A model generated the notes under the pieces. The model had not been told where the DNA came from. It made no database searches and saw nothing but the letters and a program-made list of their open reading frames with translations. DNA of 64,000 bases. Source: Rapana venosa. Its lineage: Eukaryota > Mollusca > Gastropoda > Neogastropoda > Muricidae. Both the position numbers and the translations under genes were made by a program. This document shows positions 34,440 to 48,900 of this stretch, piece by piece. The stretch covers positions 56,223,817-56,287,816 of the forward strand of contig CM054154.1 of NCBI GenBank assembly GCA_028751875.1, in the 5' to 3' direction. Positions within the stretch are counted from its first letter, which is position 1. Each line of letters begins with the position of its first letter.

Positions 34440-37400
34440 GTGCTGTGCCGTCACTGTTGGCAATGCTTACCTAACACTGGTCCCTGCTGTGCTGTGCTGT
34501 CACTGTTGGCAATGCTTACCTCACACTGGTCCCTGCTGTGTTGTGCTGTCACTGTTGGCAATGGTTACCTAACACTGGTCCCTGCTGTTCAGTGCTGTCA
34601 CTGTTGGCAATGCGTACCTAACACTGGTCCCTGCTGTGCCATGCTGTGCTGTCACTGTTGGCAATGCTTACCTAACACTGGTCCCTACTATGCTGTGCTG
34701 TGCTGTCACTGTTGGCAATGCTTACCTAACACTGGTCCCTGCTGTGCCGTGCTGTGCTGTGCTGTCACTGTTGGTAATTCTTACCTAACACTGGTCCCTG
34801 CTGTGCTGTGCCATGCTGTGCTGTCACTGTTGGCAATGCTTACCTAAGACTGGTCCCTGCTGTGCTGTGCTGTCACTGTTGGCAAAGCTTACCTAACACT
34901 GGTCCTGCCGTGCTGTGCTGTGCTGTTGTGTGCAGTCACTGTTGGCAATGCCCTTACCCAACACTGGTCCCTGCTGTGCCGTGCTGTGCTGTCACTGTTG
35001 GCAATGCTTACCTAAAACAGGTCCCTGCCGTGCTGTGCTGTCACTGTTGGCAAAGCTTACCTAAGACTGGTCCCTGCGTGCTGTGCTTTTGCTGTCACTA
35101 TTGGCAATGCTTACCCAACACTGGTCCCTGCTGTGCGGGGCTGTGCATTGCTGTCACTGTTGTAAGCTTTTCCTAACCTGGCCCCGCTTGCTGTGCTGGG
35201 CATTGCTGTCACTGTTGGTAATGCTTACCTAACACTTGTCCCTCTGTGCTGTGCCATGCTGTGCTGTCACTGTTGGCAAGCTTTCCCAAGCTGGGCCCCG
35301 CGTGCTTTTTCTGTCACTGTTGGCAATGTTCCTAAAAATGGCCCCCCGTTGGGGCGGCTGTGCTGTACACTGTTGGCAATGCTTAATAACACTGTCCCCC
35401 GGTTTCCGTGCTGTGCTGTCATTTGGCAATGCTTACCTAAAACAGGTCCCTGCCGTGCTGTCTGTCATGTTGGCAATGCTTTAAACTGGCCTGCTGTGCC
35501 CGGCTGTGCTGTACTATTGGCAAGCTTTCCTAACACTGGGCCCTGCCGTTTGTGCTGTCTTGGTCACTGTTGGTAATGCTTCCCTAAAACTGGGCCCCCG
35601 CTGGCCTTTTCTGTGCTGTGTGTCACTGTTGGAATGCTTATAACACTTGTCTCTGCTGTGCTGTGCGTCACTTGGGAGCTTCCAACCTGGGGTCTGCTGT
35701 GCCGTGCTGTCACTTTGGCAAAGCTTACCTAAAAACGGTCCCCGCTGTGTGCTGCACTGTTGGGAATGTTACCTAACACTGGTCCCCGCCCTGCTGTGCT
35801 GTGCGTGCTGTCACTGTTGGGAAAGCTTACCTAACACTGTCCATGCGTGTTTCTGTGCGCAGTTGGCAATGCTTTTCCTAACACTGGTCTCTGCGTGCTG
35901 TGCTGTCACTTTTGGGAATGCTTTACCTAACACCCGGGCCGTGCCCTGCTGTGGTTTATGTGTCATGTTGGGAATGCTTACCTAAACTTGGGCCAGCTGT
36001 GCAAAGCTGTCCCGCCATGTTTGGGAAGCTTACCAACACTGGTCTCTGTGTGCTTGTGTCACTGTTGGCAATGCTTTCCTAAGATGGTCCCGCTGGCTGT
36101 GCTGTCACTATTGCAATGCTTACCTAACCTGGTCCCTGCTGTGCTGTGCGTCAATGTTGGCAATGCTTACCTAACACTGGTCATGCTGTGCTGTCTGTGC
36201 TGTCTCTGTTGGAATGCTTACCTAACACTGGTCCTGCTGTGCTGTGCTGTCACTGTTGGAAAAGCTTACCTAACACTGGTCCCCGCTGTGCTGTGCTGTG
36301 CTGTTTACTGTTGGAAAAGCTTACCTAACACTGGTCCCTTCTGTGCCGTGCTGTGCTGTGCCGCACTGTTGGCAAAGCTTTTCCTAACACTGGTCCCTGC
36401 CTGTGCTGTGCTGTCACTGTTGGCAATGCTTACCTCACACTGGTCCCTGCTGTGTTGTGCTGTCACTGTTGGCAATGGTTACCTAACACTGGTCCCTGCT
36501 GTTCAGTGCTGTCACTGTTGGCAATGCTTACCCAACACTGGTCCCTGCTGTGCCATGCTCTGCTGTCACTGTTGGCAATGCTTACCTAACACTGGTCCCT
36601 ACTATGCTGTGCTGTGCTGTCACTGTTGGCAATGCTTACCTAACACTGGTCCCTGCTGTGCCGTGCTGTGCTGTGCTGTCACTGTTGGTAATTCTTACCT
36701 AACACTGGTCCCTGCTGTGCTGTGCCATGCTGTGCTGTCACTGTTGGCAATGCTTACCTAAGACTGGTCCCTGCTGTGCTGTGCTGTCACTGTTGGCAAT
36801 GCTTACCTAACACTGGTCCCTGCCGTGCTGTGCTGTGCTGTGCTGTGCAGTCACTGTTGGCAATGCTTACCTAACACTGGTCCCTGCTGTGCCGTGCTGT
36901 GCTGTCACTGTTGGCAATGCTTACCTAAAACAGGTCCCTGCCGTGCTGTGCTGTCACTGTTGGCAATGCTTACCTAAGACTGGTCCCTGCTGTGCTGTGC
37001 TGTGCTGTCACTATTGGCAATGCTTACCTAACACTGGTCCCTGCTGTGCTGTGCTGTGCATTGCTGTCACTGTTGGTAATGCTTCCCTAACACTGGTCCC
37101 TGCTGTGCCTTGCTGTGCTGTGCTGTCACTGTTGGCAATGCTTACCTAACACTTGTCTCTGCTGTGCTGTGCTGTCACTGTTGGCAATGCTTACCTAACA
37201 CTGGTCTCTGCTGTGCCGTGCTGTCACTGTTGGCAATGCTTACCTAACACTGGTCCCTGCTGTTGTGCTGTCACTGTTGGCAATGCTTACCTAACACTGG
37301 TCCCTGCCGTGCTGTGCTGTGCTGTGCTGTCACTGTTGGCAATGCTTACCTAACACTGGTCCATGCTGTGCTATACTGTGCTGCCACTGTTGGCAATGCT

Positions 37401-38700
37401 TACCTAACACTGGTCTCTGCTGTGCTGTGCTGTCACTTTTGGCAATGCTTACCTAACACTGGTCCCTGCCGTGCTGTGCTGTTCTATGCTGTCACTGTTG
37501 GCAATGCTTACCTAACACTGGTCCATGCTGTGCTATGCTGTCCTGCCACTGTTGGCAATGCTTACCTAACACTGGTCTCTGCTGTGCTGTGCTGTCACTG
37601 TTGGCAATGCTTACCTAAGACTGGTCCCTGCTGTGCTGTGCTGTCACTATTGGCAATGCTTACCTAACACTGGTCCCTGCTGTGCTGTGCTGTCACTGTT
37701 GGCAATGCTTACCTAACACTGGTCCATGCTGTGCTGTGCTGTGCTGTCTCTGTTGGCAATGCTTACCTAACACTGGTCCCTGCTGTGCTGTGCTGTCACT
37801 GTTGGAAATGCTTACCTAACACTGGTCCCTGCTGTGCTGTGCTGTCACTGTTGGCAATGGTTACCTAACACTGGTCCCTGCTGTGCTGTACTGTGCTGTT
37901 ACTGTTGGCAATGCTTACCTAAAACAGGTCCCTGCCGTGCTGTGCTGTGCTATGCTGTCACTGTTGGTAATGCTTACCTAACACTGGTCCCTGCTGTGCT
38001 GTGCCGTGCTGTGCTGTCACTGTTGGCAATGCTTACCTAACACTGGTCCCTGCTGTGCTGTGCTGTCACTGTTGGCAATGCTTACCTAACACTGTTCCCT
38101 GCTGTGATGTGCTGTGCTGTCACTGTTGGCAATGCTTACCTAACACTGGTCCCTGCTGTGCTGTGCTGTCACTGTTGGAAATGCTTACCTAACACTGGTT
38201 CCTGCTGTGCTGTGCTGTCACTGTTGGCAATGCTTACCTAACACTGGTCCCTGCTGTGCTGTGCTGTGCTGTCACTGTTGGAAATGCTTACCTAACACTG
38301 GTCCCTACTGTGCCGTGCTGTGCTGTGCTGTCACTGTTGGCAATGCTTACCTAACACTGGTCCTGCTGTGCTGTGCTGTCACGTTGCAATGCTTACCCAC
38401 ACTGGTCCTGTGTGTTGGCTGTCACTGTTGGCAATGCTTACCTAACACTGGTCCCTGCTGTTCAGGTGCTGTCACTGTTGGCAATGCGTACCTAACACTG
38501 GTCCCTGCTGTGCCACTGTGCTGTCACTGTTGGCAATGCTTACCTAAACTGGTCCCTCTATGCTGTGCTGTGCTGTCACTGTTGGCAATGCTTACCTAAC
38601 ACTGGTCCCTGCTGTGCGTGCTGTGCTGTGCTGTCACTGTTGGTAATCTTACCTAACACTGGTCCCTGCTGTGCTGTGCATGCTGTGCTGTCACTGTTGG
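34440..38700. repeat. three related blocks at 1.91 and 1.96 kb spacing (satellite C)
   Basis: A block containing TCACACTGG, a TTCAGTGCTG variant and CTACTATGCTG occurs from about 34440 and again 1914 bp downstream from about 36354 (markers 34521/36435, 34588/36502, 34685/36599). A noisy third version lies at about 38330-38700 (TTCAGG at 38461). The DNA between the blocks is the poorest-quality part of the array. Confidence 0.75.
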
Positions 38701-40699
38701 CAATGCTTACCTAACACTGTCCCTGCTGTGCTGTGCTGTCACTGTTGGCAATGCTTACCTAACACTGGTCCTGCCGTGCTGTGCTGTTGCTGGCAGTCAC
38801 TGTTGGCAATGCTTACCTAACACTGGTCCCTGCTGTGCCGTGCTGTGCTGTCACTGTTGGCAATGCTTACCTAAAACAGGTCCCTGCCGTGCTGTACTGT
38901 GCTGTGCTGTGCAGTCACTGTTGGCAATGCTTTCCTAACACTGGTCCCTGCGTTGCCGTGCCGTGATGTCACTGTTGGCAATGCTTACCTAACACTGTTC
39001 CCTGCTGTGCTGTGCTGTGCTGTCACTGTTGGCAATGCCTACGTAACATTGGTCCCTGCTGTGCTGTGCCGTTCTGTGCTGTCGCTGTTGGCAATGCTTA
39101 CCTAACACTGTCCCTGCTGTGCCGTGCTGTGCCATGCTGTCACTGTTGGGAATGCTTACCTAACACTGTCCCTGCTGTGCTGTGCTGTGCTGTCACTGTT
39201 GGTAATGCTTACCTAACACTGGTCCCTGCTTTGCTGTGCTGTGCCTTGCCGTACCGTGCAGTGCTGTTCTGTGCCTTGCTGTGCTGTCACTGTTGGCAAT
39301 GCTTACCCTAACACTGTCCGGCGTGCCGTGCTGGCTGTGTTGTCACTGTTTGGCAATGCTTACCTAACACTGGTCCTGCTGTGCTGTGCTGTCCACTGTT
39401 GGCAATGCTTACCTAAGACTGGTCCTGCTGGCTTGCTGTGCGTTCTGTGCTGTCGCCTTGCCGTTGCGACAGTTGGAATGATTACCTAACACTGTCCTGC
39501 TGTGCTGTGCTCTGTCACTGATTTGGGAATGGTTACCTAACACTGGTCCCTGCTGTTGTCGTCACTGTTGGCAATGCTTACCTAAACAGGTACCCTTTGC
39601 TGTGCTGTGCTTGCTGTCACTGTTGGAAATGCTTACCTAACACTGGTCCCTGCTGTGCCGTGCTGTGCTGTCACTGTTGGCAATGCTTACCTAACACTGG
39701 TCTCTGCTGTTGTGCTGTCACTGTTGGCAATGCTTACCTAACACTGGTCCCTGCTGTGCCTTGCTGTGCTGTGCTGTCACTGTTGGAAATGCTTACCTAA
39801 CACTGGTCCCTGCTGTGCCGTGCTGTCACTGTTGGAAATGCTTACCTAACACTGGTCCCTGCTGTTGTGCTGTCACTGTTGGCAATGCTTACCTAACACT
39901 GGTCCCTGCTGTGCTGTGCCGTGCTGTCACTGTTGGCATCGCTTACCTAACATTGGTCCCTGCTGTGCTGTGCTATGCTGTCACTGTTGGCAATGCTTAC
40001 CTAACACTGGTCCCTGCTGTGCTGTGCTGTCACTGTTGGCAATGCTTACCTAACACTGGTCCCTGCTGTGCTGTGCTGTGCTGTGTTGTCACTGTTGGCA
40101 ATGCTTACCTAACACTGGTCCCTTCTGTGCTGTGCTGTCACTGTTGGCAATCTTTACCTAACAGTGGTCCCTGCTGTGCTGTGCTGTGCTGTCACTGTTG
40201 GCACTGCTTACCTAACACTGGTCCCTGCTGTGCCGAGCTGTCACTGTAGGCTATGCTTACCTAACACTGGTCCCTGTTGTGCTGTGCTGTCACTGTTGGT
40301 AATGCTTGCCTAACACTGGTCCCTGCTGTGCCATGCTGTGCTGTCACTGTTGGCAACGCTTACCTAACACTGGTCCCTGCTGTACCGTGCTGTGCTGTCA
40401 CTGTTGGCAATGCTTACCTAACACTGGTCCCTGCTGTGCTGTGCTGTGCTGTCACTGTTGGCAATGCTTACCTAACACTGGTCCCTGCTGTGCTGTGCCG
40501 TGCCGTGCTGTGCTGTCACTGTTGGCAATGCTTACCTAACACTGGTCCCTGCTGTGCCATGCTGTGCTGTCACTGTTGGCAATGCTTACCTAACACTGGT
40601 CCTGCTGTGCTGTGCTGTGCTGTCACTGTTGGCAATGCTTACCTAACACTGGTCCCTGCTGTGCCGTGCTGTGTTGTCACTGTTGGCAATGCTTACCTA

Positions 40700-43600
40700 A
40701 CACTGGTCCCTGCTGTGCTGTGCTGTGCATTGCTGTCACTGTTGGTAATGCTTCCCTAACACTGGTCCCTGCTCTGCCTTGCGTGCTGTGCTGTCACTGT
40801 TGGCAATGCTTACCTAAAACTTGTCTCTGCTGTGCTGTGCTGTGACTGTTGGCAATGCTTACCTAACACTGGTCTCTGCTGTGCCGTGCTGTCACTGTTG
40901 GCAATGCTTACCAACACTGGTCCCTGCTGTTGTGCTGTCACTGTTGGCAATGCTTACCTAACACTGGTCCCTGCTGTGCCGTGCTGTGCTGTCACTGTTG
41001 GCAATGCTTACCTAACACTCGTCCCTGCTGTGCTGTGCTGTGCTGTCACTGTTGGAAATGCTTACCTAACACTCGTCCCTGCTGTGCTGTGCTGTGTTGT
41101 TCTGTCACTGTTGGCAATGCTTACCTAACACTCGTCCCTGCTGTTGTGCTGTCACTGTTGGCAATGCTTACCTAACACTGGTCCTTGCTGTGCTGTGCTG
41201 TCACTGTTGGCAATGCTTACCTAACACTGGTCCCTGCTGTGCTGTGCTGTCACTGTTGGCAATGCTTACCTAACACTGGTCCCTGCTGTACTGTGCTGTC
41301 TTGTCACTGTTGGCAATACTTACCTAACACTGGTCCCTGCTGTGCCGTGCTGTCTTGTCACTGTTGGCAATGCTTACCTAACACTGGTCCCTGCTGTGCT
41401 GTGCTGTCACTGTTGGAAATGCTTACCTAACACTGGTCCCTGCTGTGCTGTGCTGTGCTGGGCTGTCACTGTTGGAAATGCTTACCTAACACTGGTCCCT
41501 GCTGTGCTGTGCTGTGCTTTCACTGTTGGCAATGCTTACCTAAAACAGGTCCCTGCCGTGCTGTGCTGTGCTATGCTGTCACTGTTGGTAATGCTTACCT
41601 AACACTGGTCCCTGCTGTGCTGTGTCGTGCTTTGCTGTCACTGTTGGCAATGCTTACCTAACACTGGTCCCTGCTGTGCTGTGCTGTGCTGTCACTGTTG
41701 GCAATGCTTACCTAACACTGTTCCCTGCTGTGATGTGCTGTGCTGTCATTGTTGGCAATGCTTACCTAACACTGGTCCCTGCTGTGCTGTGCTGTCACTG
41801 TTGGAAATGCTTACCTAACACTTGTCCCTGCTGTGCTGTGCTGTCACCGTTGGCAATGCTTACCTAACACGGGTCTCTGCTGTGCTGTGCTGTGCTGTCA
41901 CTGTTGGAAATGCTTACCTAACACTGGTCCCTACTGTGCCGTGCTGTGCTGTCACTGTTGGCAATGCTTACCTAACACTGGTCCCTGCTGTGATGTGCTG
42001 TGCTGTCACTGTTGGAAATGCTTACCTAACACTGGTCCCTACTGTGCCGTGTCGTGCTGTCACTGTTTGCAATGCTTACCTAACACTGGTCCTTGCTGTG
42101 CTGTGCTGTGCTGTGCTAACACTGGTCCCTGCTGTGCTGTGCTGTCACTGTTGGGAATGCTTACTAACACTGGTTCCTGCTGTGCCGTGCTGTGCTGTCA
42201 CTGTTGGCAATGCTTACCTAACACTGGTCCATGCTGTGCTGTGCCGTGCTGTGCTGTCACTGTTGGCATTGCTTACCTAACACTGGTCCCTGCTGTGCTG
42301 TGCTGTGCTGTCACTGTTGGCATTGCTTACCTAACACTGGTCCCTGCTGTGTTGTGGTGTCACTGTTGGCAATGCTTACCTAACACTGGTCTCTGCTGTG
42401 CTGTGCTGTCACTGTTGGCAATGCTTACCTAACACTGGTCCCTGCTGTTCAGTGCTGTCACTGTTGGCAATGCGTACCTAACACTGGTCCCTGCTGTGCT
42501 GTGCTGTGCTGTGCTGTCACTGTTGGCAATGCGTACCTAACACTGGTCCCTGCTGTGCCTTGCTGTGCTGTCACTGTTGGCAACGCTTACCTAACACTGG
42601 TCCCTACTATGCTGTGCTGTGCTGTCACTGTTGGCAATGCTTACCTAACACTGGTCCCTGCTGTGCCGTGCTGTGCTGTGCTGTCACTGTTGGTAATGCT
42701 TACCTAACACTGGTCCCTGCTGTGCAGTGCCGTGCTGTGCTGTCACTGTTGGAAATGCTTACCTAACACTGGTCCCTGCTGTGCTGTGCTGTCACTGTTG
42801 GCAATGCTTACCTAACACTGGTCCCTGCTGTGCTGTGCTGTGCTGTCACTGTTGGCAATGCTTACCTAACACTGGTCCCTGCTGTGCTGTGCTGTCACTG
42901 TTGGCAATGCTTACCTAACACTGGTCCCTGCTGTACTGTGCTGTCACTGTTGGCAATGATTACCCAACACTGGTCCCTGCTGTTGTGCTGTGCTGTCACT
43001 GTTGGTAATGCTTACCTAACACTGGTCCCTGCTCTTGTGGTGTGCTGTCACTGTTGGTAATGCTTCCCTAACACTGGTCCCTGCTGTGCTGTGCTGTCAC
43101 TGTTGGTAATGTTTACCTAACACTGGTCCCTGCTGTGCCATGCTGTGCTGTCACTGTTGGCAATGCTTACCTAACACTGGTCCCTGCTGTGCTGTGCTGT
43201 CACTGTTGGCAATGCTTACCTAACACTGGTCTCTGCTGTTGTGCTGTGCTGTCACTGTTGGCAATGCTTCCCTAACAATGGTCCCTGCTGTGCTGTGCTA
43301 TGCTGTCACTGTTGGCAATGCTTACCTAACACTGGTCCCTGCTGTGCTGTGCTGTGCTGTCACTGTTGGCAATGCTTACCTAACACTGGTCCTGCTGTGC
43401 TGTGCTGTCACTGTTGGCAATGCTTACCTAACACTGGTCCCTGCTGTTGTGCTGTGCTGTCACTGTTGGCAATGCTTACCTAACACTGGTCCTGCTGTGC
43501 TGTGCTGTGCTGTCACTGTTGGCAATGCTTACCTAACACTGGTCCCTGCTGTGCCGTGCTGTGCTGTCACTGTTGGCAATGCTTACCTAACACTGGTCCC

Positions 43601-46600
43601 TGCTGTGCTGTGCTGTGCATTGCTGTCACTGTTGGTAATGCTTCCCTAACACTGGTCCCTGCTCTGCCTTGCTGTGCTGTGCTGTCACTGTTGGCAATGC
43701 TTACCTAAAACTTGTCTCTGCTGTGCTGTGCTGTGACTGTTGGCAATGCTTACCTAACACTGGTCTCTGCTGTGCCGTGCTGTCACTGTTGGCAATGCTT
43801 ACCAACACTGGTCCCTGCTGTTGTGCTGTCACTGTTGGCAATGCTTACCTAACACTGGTCCCTGCTGTGCCGTGCTGTGCTGTCACTGTTGGCAATGCTT
43901 ACCTAACACTCGTCCCTGCTGTTGTGCTGTCACTGTTGGCAATGCTTACCTATCACTGGTCCCTGCTGTGCTGTGCTGTCACTGTTGGCAATGCTTACCT
44001 TACACTGGTCCCTGCTGTGCTGTGCTGTCACTGTTGGCAATGCTTACCTAACACTGGTCCCTGCTGTACTGTGCTGTCTTGTCACTGTTGGCAATACTTA
44101 CCTAACACTGGTCCCTGCTGTGCCGTGCTGTCTTGTCACTGTTGGCAGTGCTTACCTAACTATGGTCCCTGCTGTGCTGTGCTGTCACTGTTGGAAATGC
44201 TTACCTAACACTGGTCCCTGCTGTGCTGTGCTGTCACTGTTGGAAATGCTTACCTAACACTGGTCCCTGCTGTGCTGTGCTGTGCTGTCACTGTTGGAAA
44301 TGCTTACCTAACACTGGTCCCTGCTGTGCTGTGCTGTGCTGTCACTGTTGGCAATGCTTACCTAAAACAGGTCCCTGCCGTGCTGTGCTGTGCTATGCTG
44401 TCACTGTTGGTAATGCTTACCTAACACTGGTCCCTGCTGTGCTGTGTCGTGCTGTGCTGTCACTGTTGGCAATGCTTACCTAACACTGGTCCCTGCTGTG
44501 CTGTGCTGTGCTGTCACTGTTGGCAATGCTTACCTAACACTGTTCCCTGCTGTGATGTGCTGTGCTGTCATTGTTGGCAATGCTTACCTAACACTGGTCC
44601 CTGCTGTGCTGTGCTGTCACTGTTGGAAATGCTTACCTAACACTTGTCCCTGCTGTGCTGTGCTGTCACTGTTGGCAATGCTTACCTAACACTGGTCCCT
44701 GCTCTGCTGTGCTGTGCTGTCACTGTTGGAAATGCTTACCTAACACTGGTCCCTACTGTGCCGTGCTGTGCTGTCACTGTTGGCAATGCTTACCTAACAC
44801 TGGTCCCTGCTGTGATGTGCTGTGCTGTCACTGTTGGAAATGCTTACCTAACACTGGTCCCTACTGTGCCGTGTCGTGCTGTCACTGTTTGCAATGCTTA
44901 CCTAACACTGGTCCTTGCTGTGCTGTGCTGTGCTGTGCTAACACTGGTCCCTGCTGTGCTGTGCTGTCACTGTTGGGAATGCTTACTAACACTGGTCCCT
45001 GCTGTGCCGTGCTGTGCTGTCACTGTTGGCAATGCTTACCTAACACTGGTCCATGCTGTGCTGTGCCGTGCTGTGCTGTCACTGTTGGCATTGCTTACCT
45101 AACACTGGTCCCTGCTGTGCTGTGCTGTCACTGTTGGCAATGCTTACCTAACACTGGTCCCTGCTGTGTTGTGGTGTCACTGTTGGCAATGCTTACCTAA
45201 CACTGGTCCCTGCTGTGCTGTGCTGTCACTGTTTGCAATGCTTACCTAACACTGGTCCCTGCTGTTCAGTGCTGTCACTGTTGGCAATGCGTACCTAACA
45301 CTGGTCCCTGCTGTGCTGTGCTGTGCTGTGCTGTCACTGTTGGCAATTTTTACCTAACACTGGTCCCTGCTGTGCCATGCTGTGCTGTCACTGTTGGCAA
45401 CGCTTACCTAACACTGGTCCCTACTATGCTGTGCTGTGCTGTCACTGTTTGCAATGCTTACCTAACACTGGTCCCTGCTGTGCCGTGCTGTGCTGTGCTG
45501 TCACTGTTGGTAATGCTTACCTAACACTGGTCCCTGCTGTGCTGTGCCGTGCTGTGCTGTCACTGTTGGAAATGCTTACCTAACACTGGTCCCTGCTGTG
45601 CTGTGCTGTCACTGTTGGCAAGCTTACCTAACACGGTCCCTGCTGTGCTGTGCTGTGCTGTCACTGTTGGCAATGCTTACCTAAAACAGGTCGCTGCCGT
45701 GCTGTGCTGTGCTATGCTGTCACTGTTGGTAATGCTTACCTAACACTGGTCCCTGCTGTGCTGTGCCGTGCTGTGCTGTCACTGTTGGCAATGCTTACCT
45801 AACACTGGTCCCTGCTGTGCTGTGCTGTCACTGTTGGCAATGCTTACCTAACACTGGTCCCTGCCGTGCTCTGCTAAGCTGTCACTGTTGGCAATGGTTA
45901 CCTAACACTGGTCCCTGCTGTGCTGTGCTGTCACTGTTGGCAATGCTTACCTAACACTGGTCCCTGCTGTGCTGTGCTGTTACTGTTGGCAATGCTTACC
46001 TAACACTGGTCCCTGCTGTGCTATGCTGTCACTGTTGGCAATGCTTACCTAACACTGGTCCCTGCTGTGCTGTGCTTTGCTGTCACTGTTGGCAATGCTT
46101 ACCTAACACTGGTCCCTGCTGTACCGTGCTGTACTGTCACTGTTTGCAATGCTTACCTAACACTGGTCCCTGCTGTGCTGTGCTGTGCTGTCACTGTTGG
46201 CAATGCTTACCTAACACTGGTCCCTGCTGTGCTTTGCTGTCACTGTTGGCAATGCTTACCTAACACTGGTCCCTGCTGTGCCGTTCTGTGCTGTCACTGT
46301 TGGCAATGCTTACCTAACATTGGTCCATGCTGTGCTGTGCCGTGCTCTGCTGTCAATGTTGGCATTGCTTACCTAACACTGGTTCCTGCTGTTCTGTGCT
46401 GTGCTGTCACTGTTGGCAATGCTTACCTAACACTGGTCCCTGCTGTCCCATGCCGTGCTGTCACTGTTGGCAATGCTTCCCTAACACTGGTCCCTGCTTT
46501 GCTGTGCTGTGCCTTGCCGTACCGTGCAGTGCTGTGCTGTGCTTTGCTGTGCTGTCACTGTTGGCAATGCTTACCTAACACTGTCCCTGCTGTGCCGTGC

Positions 46601-48900
46601 TGTGCTGTGTTGTCACTGTTGGCAATGCTTACCTAACACTGGTCCCTGCTGTGCCGTGCCGTGCTGTCACTGTTGGCCATGATTACCTAACACTGGTCCC
46701 TGCTGTGCTGTGCTGTCACTGTTGGCAATGTTTACCTAACACTGGTCCCTGCTATGCTGTGTCGTCCCGTGCTGTGCTGTCACTGTTGGCAATGCTTACC
46801 TAACACTGGTCCCTGCTGTTGTGCTGTCACTGTTGGCAATGCTTATCTAACAGTGGTCCCTGCTGTGCTGTGCTGTCACTGTTGGTAATGCTTCCCTAAC
46901 ACTGGTCCCTGCTGTGCTGTGCTGTCACTGTTGGTAATGTTTACCTAACACTGGTCCCTGCTGTGCCATGCTGTGCTGTCACTGTTGGCAATGCTTACCT
47001 AACACTGGTCCCTGCTGTGCTGTGCTGTGCTGTCACTGTTGGCAATGCTTACCTAACACTGGTCCCTGCTGTGCTGTGCTGTCACTGTTGGCAATGCTTA
47101 CCTAACACTGGTCTCTGCTGTTGTGCTGTGCTGTCACTGTTGGCAATGCTTCCCTAACACTGGTCCCTGCTGTGCTGTGCTATGCTGTCACTGTTGGCAA
47201 TGCTTCCCTAACACTGGTCCCTGCTGTGCTGTGCTGTGCTGTCACTGTTGGCAATGCTTACCTAAAACTTGTCTCTGCTGTGCTGTGCTGTGACTGTTGG
47301 CAATGCTTACCTAACACTGGTCTCTGCTGTGCCGTGCTGTCACTGTTGGCAATGCTTACCAACACTGGTCCCTGCTGTTGTGCTGTCACTGTTGGCAATG
47401 CTTACCTAACACTGGTCCCTGCTGTGCCGTGCTGTGCTGTCACTGTTGGCAATGCTTACCTAACACTCGTCCCTGCTGTGCTGTGCCGTGCTGTGCTGTC
47501 ACTGTTGGCAATGCTTACCTAACACTGGTCCATGCTGTGCTGTGCCGTGCTGTGCTGTCACTGTTGGCATTGCTTACCTAACACTGGTCCCTGCTGTGCT
47601 GTGCTGTCACTGTTGGCAATGCTTACCTAACACTGGTCCCTGCTGTGTTGTGCTGTCACTGTTGGCAATGCTTACCTAACACTGGTCCATGCTGTGCTGT
47701 GCCGTGCTGTGCTGTCACTGTTGGCATTGCTTACCTAACACTGGTCCCTGCTGTGCTGTGCTGTCACTGTTGGCAATGCTTACCTAACACTGGTCCCTGC
47801 TGTTGTGCTGTCACTGTTGGCAATGCTTACCTAACACTGGTCCCTGCTGTGCCGTGCTGTGCTGTCACTGTTGGCAATGCTTACCTAACACTGGTCCCTG
47901 CTGTGCCGTGCTGTGCTGTCACTGTTGGCAATGCTTACCTAACACTGGTCCATGCTGTGCTGTGCCGTGCTGTGCTGTCACTGTTGGCATTGCTTACCTA
48001 ACACTGGTCCCTGCTGTGCTGTGCTGTCACTGTTGGCAATGCTTACCTAACACTGGTCCCTGCTGTGTTGTGCTGTCACTGTTGGCAATGCTTACCTAAC
48101 ACTGGTCCATGCTGTGCTGTGCCGTGCTGTGCTGTCACTGTTGGCATTGCTTACTAACACTGGTCCCTGCTGTGCTGTGCTGCCACTGTTGGCAATGCTT
48201 ACCTAACACTGGTCCCTGCTGTTGTGCTGTCACTGTTGGCAATGCTTACTTAACACTGGTCCCTGCTGTGCCGTGCTGTGCTGTCACTGTTGGCAATGCT
48301 TACCTAACACTGGTCCCTGCTGTTCAGTGCTGTCACTGTTGGCAATGCGTACCTAACACTGGTCCCTGCTGTGCTGTGCTGTGCTGTGCTGTCACTGTTG
48401 GCAATTTTTACCTAACACTGGTCCCTGCTGTGCCATGCTGTGCTGTCACTGTTGGCAACGCTTACCTAACACTGGTCCCTACTATGCTGTGCTGTGCTGT
48501 CACTGTTGGCAATGCTTACCTAACACTGGTCCCTGCTGTGCCGTGCTGTGCTGTGCTGTCACTGTTGGTAATGCTTACCTAACACTGGTCCCTGCTGTGC
48601 TGTGCCGTGCTGTGCTGTCACTGTTGGAAATGCTTACCTAACACTGGTCCCTGCTGTGCTGTGCTGTCACTGTTGGCAATGCTTACCTAACACTGGTCCC
48701 TGCTGTGCTGTGCTGTGCTGTCACTGTTGGCAATGCTTACCTAAAACAGGTCGCTGCCGTGCTGTGCTGTGCTATGCTGTCACTGTTGGTAATGCTTACC
48801 TAACACTGGTCCCTGCTGTGCTGTGCCGTGCTGTGCTGTCACTGTTGGCAATGCTTACCTAACACTGGTCCCTGCTGTGCTGTGCTGTCACTGTTGGCAA
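40700..48900. repeat. kilobase-scale higher-order duplications (satellite C)
   Basis: Offset 2822 bp: GTGTCGTGC at 41622 and 44444; CTAACACTGG lacking its usual monomer start at 42116 and 44938. Offset 3058 bp: TTCAGTGC at 45265 and 48323; AATTTTTACC at 45345 and 48403. Offset 3882 bp: CTCTGCTGTTGTGCTG at 43231 and 47113. A smaller 156-bp trimer tagged GGTCCATGCTG and GGCATTGC recurs near 47530, 47686, 47950 and 48106. Confidence 0.75.
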
